Assembly (NCBI GenBank): GCA_009780185.1 | Contig: WRAN01000017.1 | Coordinates: forward strand, 1 to 61,215 | Direction: 5' to 3' | Origin: Defluviitaleaceae bacterium | GTDB taxonomy: Bacteria; Bacillota; Clostridia; Lachnospirales; WQUN01 | DNA: 61,215 nucleotides | Shown here: one piece after another, positions 55,994 to 61,215 of the stretch | How the letters are laid out: each line of letters opens with the position of its first letter | How positions within the stretch are numbered: the first letter of the stretch is position 1 | Notes under the pieces: generated by a model | Told to the model about the DNA's origin: nothing | Database searches by the model: none | The model's input: the letters and a program-made list of their open reading frames with translations, nothing else | Translations under genes and position numbers: made by a program

Positions 55994-57276
55994 TTGTCAC
56001 CTTCGGGAAGAAACGCGTTAAGGATTACCCCAAGCACTACGGCAATAGCAATGCCCAGCCTGTCAACAGGCACATTGGTATTGCCGATAGAGAAGGTTAT
56101 AGCAGGGCCGAAGCGCAAACCAAGGCCGGTAACCAGCATTACGGCAACTACGGTAAGATTCTTGGTTTTACTCATATCCACTTTGCTTTCAACTAAATTG
56201 CGGATACCCACAGCGGCGATCATACCATACAACATGAAGGACGCGCCGCCTATTATTGCGTTGGGGACAGAATAGATTATTTGTGCAAACATTGGAGAAA
56301 AGCCCAGCACCGCCGCATAAATAGCCGCGATTTGTACAACACGGGGGTTAAAGACCTTGGTCAATGCTATTACGCCAACGTTTTCGCCATAGGTGGTGCT
56401 GGCAGGGCCGCCAATTAGGCCGGAGAAGCAGCTTGCAACACCGTCTCCGATTAGGGTGCGGGTAAGGCCTGGGTCTTCTATAAAATCTTCTCCTGTGATA
56501 CTTGATAGTGCTACCATGTCTCCTACATGTTCTGCAATTGTAGCAAGGGCAAAGGGCACCATAACCAATATTGCGATAATATTAAAGCGTGGAGCCATAA
56601 ATGGAGGCAGGCCTACAATGCTGGCCTCTGCTGCTGCGGTAAAATCCATAATTGCGCTACCGTCGGCATTGGTCATGCCAAACGCGTTGAAAATTAGGGC
56701 GATGATATAAGCGCCGCCGATTCCCAAAAGGATAGGAATGATTTTAATCATGCCTTTACCCCATGAGGAAGCTACAATTACTATAAGGAGGGTTATAACT
56801 GCCAGCAGCATGTTTTCTGATGATTGGCTGATGGCAAAAGGTGCAAGCATGATACCTATAAGTACTACCGTCGGGGCTGTTACGATTGGGGGCATGTACT
56901 TCATAAAGGTTTTGACCCCGACAAGCTTAATAAGCCCTGCAAATAGTAAATACACGAGGCCAGATACAAGGATACCGCCGGTAGCGTATGCCAGTTTTTC
57001 TGTCTGCGACATAACCTGCCCTGCAAAGATGCCTGTCTCCGCGTCTGTAATTAGGCGGATACCTACCAGGAACGCGAAAGACGAACCAAGAAACGCAGGT
57101 ACTCGGCCTTTTGCGCATAAGTGGAAGATAAGCGTACCAACACCCACACCTATAAGTGTGACTTGCACGCTTAGGCCGCTTAAAAGTGGGACAAGAATAG
57201 TTGCCCCAAACATTGCAAACATATGCTGCAGGCCTAGTATCCCCATTTTGGGGATGGAAAGATTTTTGGTGTTCAT
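55990..57276 (-). CDS. uraA: Uracil/xanthine permease, NCS2 family
   Basis: 428 residues with about 12-14 membrane helices. ILGLQHMFAMFGATILVP at the N-terminus, GIGLFAG-like segments, STTYGENVGVIALTKV and the closing RLGIAIAVVLGVILNAFLP are NCS2 hallmarks. STTYGENVG is typical of the UraA (pyrimidine) branch rather than purine permeases. AAAGGAGGG lies before ATG 57276. A strong hairpin with a T8 tail (57381-57426, minus strand) lies in the leader, suggesting attenuation. Proton-coupled nucleobase uptake. Confidence 0.93.
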   Translation of the reverse strand: MNTKNLSIPKMGILGLQHMFAMFGATILVPLLSGLSVQVTLIGVGVGTLIFHLCAKGRVPAFLGSSFAFLVGIRLITDAETGIFAGQVMSQTEKLAYATGGILVSGLVYLLFAGLIKLVGVKTFMKYMPPIVTAPTVVLIGIMLAPFAISQSSENMLLAVITLLIVIVASSWGKGMIKIIPILLGIGGAYIIALIFNAFGMTNADGSAIMDFTAAAEASIVGLPPFMAPRFNIIAILVMVPFALATIAEHVGDMVALSSITGEDFIEDPGLTRTLIGDGVASCFSGLIGGPASTTYGENVGVIALTKVFNPRVVQIAAIYAAVLGFSPMFAQIIYSVPNAIIGGASFMLYGMIAAVGIRNLVESKVDMSKTKNLTVVAVMLVTGLGLRFGPAITFSIGNTNVPVDRLGIAIAVVLGVILNAFLPEGDK

Positions 57277-57380
57277 TTTTATGAACCCTCCTTTTTAATG
57301 GGGCTACGCCCCAAACCCCGCCGCTTCGCCGGGCTAAGCCCAACTACGCTTCCTCGCTTTGCTGCGGGTGCACTTTGTGC

Positions 57381-57426
57381 AAAAAAAATGTCCAGGTCAA
57401 TGATATAAATATCATTAAACTGGACA
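57381..57426 (-). terminator. Leader terminator/attenuator upstream of uraA
   Basis: On the minus strand TGTCCAG (57426-57420) pairs with CTGGACA (57395-57389) around an inner 8-bp AATGATAT/ATATCATT stem. It is followed by eight Ts, 105 nt before the uraA start. No minus-strand gene precedes it, so it is best read as an attenuator of the uraA transcript. No PyrR-type or purine-riboswitch core was recognised upstream. Confidence 0.75.
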
Positions 57427-57511
57427 ATTATCCATAAATATTGGCATCCAATATAACACAATACTTGAGATAAACCGGGATAAATGCGGCAACTCAAACC
57501 CTCCTTTTATT

Positions 57512-57557
57512 GCGAATTAGTTCAGAATCGGATGGGGCCGTTCTTCATTTGATTCGC
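57512..57557. repeat. Short palindrome related to P3
   Basis: GCGAAT (57512-57517) and ATTCGC (57552-57557) enclose AGTTCAGAATCGG and GTTCTTCATTTG, which resemble the two ends of P3 (50062-50165). It may be a copy with a deleted centre. Confidence 0.5.
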
Positions 57558-57677
57558 TATTTATGCACTGGATGCTTAAACGGTGGAATGATATCACTAC
57601 TTGGGAATTAGTGCAAGTATTAAAATAAATATAAGCGTGTGAAGCTAATTTGTGTAGTTGATTTGCGAATAGGGACC

Positions 57678-57852
57678 GCATGTGAAAGATTGTTTGCTTT
57701 TGGGCCCAGGCTCCGGCTGATGCCGAACAGCCCTAGGCGGGGAAAAATGCTGTTTCTTGCGGGTTGTCACCCGCATAAACAGCGTTTTTCCGCCGCCTAA
57801 GTCTGTTTGGCGCCTCCGCAATGGGCCCAAAAGCAAACAACCTTTCACATGC
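57678..57852. repeat. Long palindromic element P2 with conserved core
   Basis: 175 bp. The arms 57678-57708 and 57822-57852 are complementary at 30 of 31 positions. The 113-bp core (57709-57821) is the same as in P1: CTCCGGCTGAT, AACAGCC, GGCGGGGAAAAATGCTG, the apical GCGGGT-TGTC-ACCCGC, CAGCGTTTTTCCGCC and TTGGCGCCTCC. The arm sequence is largely different from that of P1. Confidence 0.9.
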
Positions 57853-57927
57853 TACCGTGGATTAGTTCAGAAACAGGACAGACTTAAAGAAGGAATTGGA
57901 AAATTGGGTTGCAGACTGTCTATGTAG

Positions 57928-57955
57928 CCGTCATGCCGAGAGCATGGCGGTTTTT
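57928..57955 (+). terminator. Terminator-like hairpin of unassigned transcript
   Basis: CCGTCATGC/GCATGGCGG stem (57928-57936 with 57942-57950) followed by five Ts. No gene is visible upstream on the plus strand, so it could end an unknown small RNA or be part of a repeat. Confidence 0.55.
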
Positions 57956-58245
57956 ACTTGCTGAAAAAATCACGATAACGCAAATCATTATTGCGGGTAT
58001 CGCTAGCATATGACCGCCAACTGCTTTTTTCAGCCAGTAAGCAGTTGAGGTTTTCCAGAATAACAGGGCAATATTATTGTGCGTGTGGTTGCGTTAGGAG
58101 CGTTATCATGACTACTTTTGCAAAGTGTCATGAACCCACTTAGACACTTTCACTACGTGCAAAGTGCCGTGGGCCCTGCGGGGCTTTTATTCGCCTACGC
58201 TCATTATAGAACGGGTCAATTGCCTTTCAAAAAAAAATTCATTCA

Positions 58246-58313
58246 ACTATTGAAATAGTGGTTGGCAAAGACCAACTATCGTGATAGTATAATAGAGCAA
58301 CTATTGCAATAGT
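58246..58313 (+). promoter_or_regulatory. Three BlaI/MecI-type operator dyads and promoter
   Basis: Three 14-bp dyads: ACTATTGAAATAGT (58246-58259), ACTATCGTGATAGT (58275-58288) and ACTATTGCAATAGT (58300-58313). The second overlaps the -10 box TATAAT (58288-58293) and the third lies just before the ribosome site. A TTGGCA -35-like box is at 58262-58267, with a long 20-nt spacer. The pattern fits autorepression by the BlaI-like protein encoded next. Confidence 0.9.
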
Positions 58314-58324
58314 GGAGGTGCATC

Positions 58325-58684
58325 ATGGAAATCAAGATTTATGATTCAGAGCTCAAAGTCATGGAAGCATTGTGGAGAGAGGGTGATTTAACAGCAGGGC
58401 AGCTTGTTAAAATTATGAAAACTGAAACAGGCTGGAACCCTAACACGACGTATACCGTTATTGGTAAACTAATCGACAAAAGGGCAATTGAACGCTTTGA
58501 ACCAAAATTTGGTTGCAAGGCGATTGTCACCAAGGAACAAGTGCGGCAACAAGAAGCGACTGAACTTATTGGCAAATTGTATGACAGTTCGGCAAGGGTA
58601 TTTTTGTCTGCTTTTTTAAGCGGCAATAAATTATCCAATGCTGAAATTGAGGAACTTAAACAACTTGTCGAAAAATTGAGATGA
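58325..58684 (+). CDS. BlaI/MecI family transcriptional repressor
   Basis: 119 residues, GGAGGTG before ATG. A winged-helix domain (about 5-75: DSELKVMEALWREGDLTAGQLV, NPNTTYTVIGKLIDKRAIERF) and a C-terminal helical dimerisation region (SARVFLSAFLSGNKLSNAEIEELKQLV) match BlaI/MecI. It is expected to bind the three dyads directly upstream and to be inactivated by proteolysis through the adjacent BlaR1-like protease. Its target genes outside this operon are unknown; no beta-lactamase or PBP2a gene is here. Confidence 0.93.
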   Translation: MEIKIYDSELKVMEALWREGDLTAGQLVKIMKTETGWNPNTTYTVIGKLIDKRAIERFEPKFGCKAIVTKEQVRQQEATELIGKLYDSSARVFLSAFLSGNKLSNAEIEELKQLVEKLR

Positions 58685-58695
58685 GGTGATGGCTT

Positions 58696-60042
58696 TTGAG
58701 TTTACTTGAAATGAGCATATCAGCAGGATTGTTAGTGATTGCCATTGTATTAATTCGGGCTATTGCCTTAAACAAACTGCCAAAAGTGGCTTTCCTTGTA
58801 CTTTGGGGCGTAGTTTTGGTTCGCCTGCTTGTGCCAGTTGCGATACCCATGCCGTTTGGTATCAACTTTCAATCGGTACTTACAGAAGCTATCAGCACAG
58901 TATCACCCAATAACGCTATGTCCAACATATCCGAAGCTGAACAAAATGGACTTTACTGGTTCACCCTTGGCAGAGTAGCAACAGGTGAATTAGGCCGAGA
59001 TGAAACAATGCAGGGGCAAGCACCAAATATCGCCTTGGTAGCTATTGTGTGGCTTATTGGTGTGGTTGCTTTGCTTACGTTTTTTGCTATTGTTTATATC
59101 AAAAATCACCGTGGGTTAAGATTTGCAACAATAATCCGCAACAATGATTTTATAGACGGATGGCTAGATGATAACAAGCTTATGCGCCGAATCTCCATAC
59201 TTCAATCGGATATGGTAACAACACCTGTTGCCGTTGGGTTGTTTAAGCCCCGAATAATCTTGCCAAAGAGCATGAACCTAAGCGATACAGAGTTATTAAG
59301 CCATATCCTTATGCACGAGTATTACCATATCAAGCGATTAGACGCGCTTTGGAAAATACTCATGCTGTTGGCGGTATGTACCCATTGGTTCAACCCCTTG
59401 GCGTGGGTCATGTTCATATTGGCAAGCCGTGATATGGAACTAACTTGTGATGAAATGGTAATACGCCATTTCGGACAAGATTCAAAAACTGCCTATGCCT
59501 ACTCTATAATCGGCATGGCTGAAATGCGAAGCAAATGCGCTTCGCTTTATAATGGCTTTAGCAAAAATGCAGCCAAAGAAAGGATTGAATCTATTATGAA
59601 GATGAAGAAAACAGGTATTATCGGCAAAATCGCTGCGTTAACGATGGTGTCTGCTTTGACTATTGGCACACTGACGGCTTTCGCCGCTGACAGAGTCACT
59701 GCGGATACGGATGTTTCTATATTCACCCCGCCTCCACAAAGTAGTACAATGTTAACTTTGAACAATCTAGCTTTCGGCATGGCAGAAAGGACACTTAGGG
59801 ATTTTGGCGTTGATGAGGAATTTGGTATAACGGCCAGTCAGGATGGCAATGTGTATTATCGTGGACAACTAGTGCGATCCGTTATTTTTTATAGAAGTTA
59901 TGAGGAGGATGATAGTTGGATTGTTATCAATTCTTATGATAGAAATAGCAATTTGCTTGTTTATGTATTTGTTCGGGATTTATGGAATAATGTTGTTTAT
60001 CTAAATGTAATTGAAGATGATTGCGACAGGGAGCAGAGATGA
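58696..60042 (+). CDS. BlaR1/MecR1-like M56 membrane metallopeptidase with small, non-penicillin-binding sensor
   Basis: 448 residues from TTG 58696, placed correctly behind GAGGTGAT at 58683-58690. Membrane helices lie at about 5-22, 30-55, 110-135 and 315-335. The M56 zinc motif is H207-E-Y-Y-H211 (LMHEYYHIKRLDALWK). A helix after it and AFAADRV mark the end of the last membrane segment. True BlaR1 then carries a class-D-like penicillin-binding domain of about 250 residues. Here only about 110 residues follow (LNNLAFGMAERTL... VYYRGQLVRSVIFYRS). The signal sensed is therefore probably not a beta-lactam bound by that fold. It is coupled to the repressor gene. Confidence 0.9.
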   Translation: MSLLEMSISAGLLVIAIVLIRAIALNKLPKVAFLVLWGVVLVRLLVPVAIPMPFGINFQSVLTEAISTVSPNNAMSNISEAEQNGLYWFTLGRVATGELGRDETMQGQAPNIALVAIVWLIGVVALLTFFAIVYIKNHRGLRFATIIRNNDFIDGWLDDNKLMRRISILQSDMVTTPVAVGLFKPRIILPKSMNLSDTELLSHILMHEYYHIKRLDALWKILMLLAVCTHWFNPLAWVMFILASRDMELTCDEMVIRHFGQDSKTAYAYSIIGMAEMRSKCASLYNGFSKNAAKERIESIMKMKKTGIIGKIAALTMVSALTIGTLTAFAADRVTADTDVSIFTPPPQSSTMLTLNNLAFGMAERTLRDFGVDEEFGITASQDGNVYYRGQLVRSVIFYRSYEEDDSWIVINSYDRNSNLLVYVFVRDLWNNVVYLNVIEDDCDREQR

Positions 60043-60169
60043 ACTGCGTGAGTTTATAATCATTTGGATGGGCGAGCCTATCGACCTATTGGCAGACCCA
60101 GAAATTTACCCCATGATACAAGCTGGAGCTACTTTCAATGAGGTATTTGCGGTGCTTTTCGCAAGATAG
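60017..60169 (+). CDS. Small open frame or gene remnant after blaR1-like gene
   Basis: 50 codons overlapping the 3' end of the previous gene in another frame. The translated end (DPEIYPMIQAGATFNEVFAVLFAR) looks protein-like rather than random, but there is no ribosome site. It may be the C-terminal scrap of a gene replaced during rearrangement. Confidence 0.3.
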   Translation: MIATGSRDELREFIIIWMGEPIDLLADPEIYPMIQAGATFNEVFAVLFAR

Positions 60170-60198
60170 TGCGTAGATTTTTAAGTAATTTTCAATGC

Positions 60199-60240
60199 AA
60201 AAGAGGCGGCTTAGTTGATTCTCAGCCGCCTCTTTTGTGT
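60199..60240 (+). terminator. Terminator of the BlaI/BlaR1-like operon
   Basis: A perfect 13-bp stem (60199-60211 with 60224-60236) and a 12-nt loop, its 3' side ending in TTTT. Confidence 0.92.
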
Positions 60241-60286
60241 GCGAATATCGCCATGCCATAACGATACTCATTTGATTGAAGCACTG

Positions 60287-60643
60287 ATGAACACAGCCTT
60301 AATCACAATATCACACAAAAATATCCCTACACCCCATCACCCTCAAAAGGCCACTTCCTACCCAACTGCCGAGCCCAACAAGCTAACCACAATCGACTAC
60401 AGTACCCTAATGAAACAAGAATACGCCCCTCTGAAATACGCAATCAACGACATTCTACCCCAAGGGTTATTCATTCTTGCGGGTGCGCCAAAGATAGGCG
60501 AGAGTTGGCTGATACTGGATATGTGCCGTTCCATAGCAAGCGGTAACAACCTCACAATAGGGCAAGCATATCTGGACGAGAACGAGGAACTACAGCAAGA
60601 AATCACGATTTATTATAAGTTTGTCGGGAAGTTTAACATATAA
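60287..60643 (+). pseudogene. Truncated RepA/RecA-like AAA ATPase of mobile-element type
   Basis: 118 codons. EYAPLKYAINDILPQGLFILAGAPKIGESWLILDMCRSIASG matches the start of AAA_25/RepA-like ATPases of plasmids, phages and conjugative elements. In those proteins the Walker A reads G-x-P-K-x-GKS; here Lys is replaced by Glu (GES). The frame ends soon after, so the Walker B and the rest of the about 300-400-residue domain are missing. It is a decayed fragment, evidence of a lost mobile element. Confidence 0.8.
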
Positions 60644-60782
60644 GGACTTTCGCTAATATGACGGACGATATGAAGGTATAAATATTTCCTTCGTTGAGTC
60701 TGTCCTATTGAATCGGTCTTACCCGCACGTGCGGCCCTCTGCGAAGCCATACGCCTACCATAAATTAGATTCACACAAAATA

Positions 60783-60820
60783 TAAAAATTGCCCCATGCC
60801 AGGTTTTGACATAGGGCAAT
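60783..60820 (-). terminator. Terminator of the AbrB-like gene
   Basis: ATTGCCCCATG (60788-60798) pairs with CATAGGGCAAT (60810-60820) apart from one mismatch. On the minus strand it is followed by TTTTTATA. Confidence 0.82.
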
Positions 60821-60829
60821 GAGCTAGAG

Positions 60830-61087
60830 TTACATAATCTGTACTACGGCTTTGTCCAGACATTCGGAGCAGATGTCTTTTTGGCTGACGCGGATTGCTC
60901 TTTCGGGTTTTTGACAGACAGCACATTTCGGTATTGAGTTTTTTTCGTATAGGTTTAGGATTACTGTGTTGCCCTCTTGAGTGAAGGATATTGTATCAAG
61001 TGCATCCCAGTCTAGCGCTTTGCGTAGCTCTTTTGGCAGGTGTAGCCTGTATAGGTCATCGATTGGGCGAGTAAGTTCTTGAGTCAT
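60830..61087 (-). CDS. AbrB/MazE/SpoVT-family regulator with C-terminal zinc-ribbon-like motif
   Basis: 85 residues, AAAGGAGGTG before ATG 61087. The N-terminal swapped-hairpin DNA-binding region is RPIDDLYRLHLPKELRKALDW...ISFTQEGNTVILNLY. The C-terminus has two Cys pairs (PKCAVCQKPE and DICSECLDK), a compact zinc-ribbon arrangement found in several clostridial AbrB-like proteins. It is a transition-state-type regulator or plasmid-maintenance relative. A large compound palindrome (61134-61192) just upstream may be its operator. Confidence 0.85.
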   Translation of the reverse strand: MTQELTRPIDDLYRLHLPKELRKALDWDALDTISFTQEGNTVILNLYEKNSIPKCAVCQKPERAIRVSQKDICSECLDKAVVQIM

Positions 61088-61133
61088 GTTGGCACCTCCT
61101 TTCCTTTGATGCTAAAGGCCAAGGGCACGAAAA

Positions 61134-61192
61134 AGCGCGGAGGGAGACGGTATACATATCATGCATTTGTATACCGTCATCGCTTCCGCGCT
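61134..61192. promoter_or_regulatory. Compound palindrome upstream of the AbrB-like gene
   Basis: The outer 8-bp arms AGCGCGGA/TCCGCGCT (61134-61141 with 61185-61192) and the inner 10-bp arms ACGGTATACA/TGTATACCGT (61147-61156 with 61168-61177) share one centre. It may be an operator for the regulator, or a terminator of a gene beyond the window end. Confidence 0.6.
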
Positions 61193-61215
61193 GTAATTTA
61201 TTTTGCACAGCTATA

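Larger units (their letters stand above)
57277..58324. other. Long intergenic region between uraA and blaI-like gene
   Basis: About 1,050 nt without a convincing gene. It contains, in order: small GC hairpins near 57300-57345, the uraA leader terminator, a short palindrome (57512-57557), palindrome P2 (57678-57852), a terminator-like hairpin (57928-57955), further inverted repeats (CTGAAAAAA with TTTTTTCAG; AACTGCTT with AAGCAGTT near 57960-58055), and the BlaI-type operators. I see no protein-coding frame with a ribosome site. Confidence 0.7.

Noticed and set aside
57427..57520. Purine or PyrR-type RNA element upstream of uraA
   Set aside because: I could not find the conserved loops of either class. 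Only the terminator hairpin is well supported.
57960..58120. Integron attC-like site near GTTAGGAGC
   Set aside because: A single imperfect core word without the paired simple sites and no integrase gene nearby.

Overview
The window looks like a chromosomal segment of a spore-forming, anaerobic Clostridia bacterium, probably in or near the Lachnospirales. This rests on moderate G+C, Shine-Dalgarno sites of the GGAGG type, SpoIIE, a PdaB-like spore deacetylase, a collagen-like spore-surface candidate, HrcA/CIRCE control of groESL, DUF5721, sortase and LPXTG proteins, and an ABC-exported teichoic-acid-like glycopolymer locus. No rRNA and no CRISPR array is visible. There is one tRNA (Asp, GTC).

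Layout. 1-1.4 kb: 3' end of a large cell-wall-anchored protein. 1.5-4.6 kb: a GH106-like glycosidase on the minus strand. 4.7-8.6 kb: the end of a type IV pilus set, made of a prepilin peptidase, a fused PilM-PilN and a PilO-like protein with an extra C-terminal domain. 8.7-20.9 kb: surface glycopolymer locus with a CapD-type dehydratase, PglC-type initiating transferase, epimerase, three GT2 enzymes, a GT8-TagF fusion, ABC export permease and ATPase, and a UDP-sugar dehydrogenase. 21-30.8 kb: housekeeping and stress genes (htpG, DUF5721, lipid kinase, RsmC-like methylase, a transketolase with one in-frame UAG, aldo/keto reductase, groES-groEL). 31.2-37 kb: sortase-pilus locus on the minus strand, with an LPMTG pilin, a single polypeptide carrying two complete class-C-like sortase domains, and a Pro-Ser repeat membrane protein. 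37.8-47.2 kb: a duplicated module of an Rpn-type PD-(D/E)XK nuclease divergent from a very large secreted trypsin-like protease/beta-helix protein. One nuclease copy is truncated. 47.3-54.9 kb: spore-surface candidates, RraA-like protein, PdaB-like deacetylase, a membrane protein, SpoIIE and a Gfo/Idh oxidoreductase. 55-61 kb: tRNA-Asp, a radical SAM protein with a UraA permease, a BlaI/BlaR1-type pair with three operator dyads, remnants of a mobile-element ATPase, and an AbrB-like regulator.

The dominant theme is the cell surface: two pilus systems, a glycopolymer and very large repeat proteins. The least explained features are small repeats. The most striking is a pair of about 175-bp palindromes (30952-31126 and 57678-57852) with a strongly conserved core enclosed by arms of largely different sequence that nevertheless remain self-complementary. 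There are also three copies of a 102-bp double-hairpin element, one of which supplies a gene's stop codon, and a 24-nt word repeated exactly three times. All identities are by-eye readings. No database search was possible.
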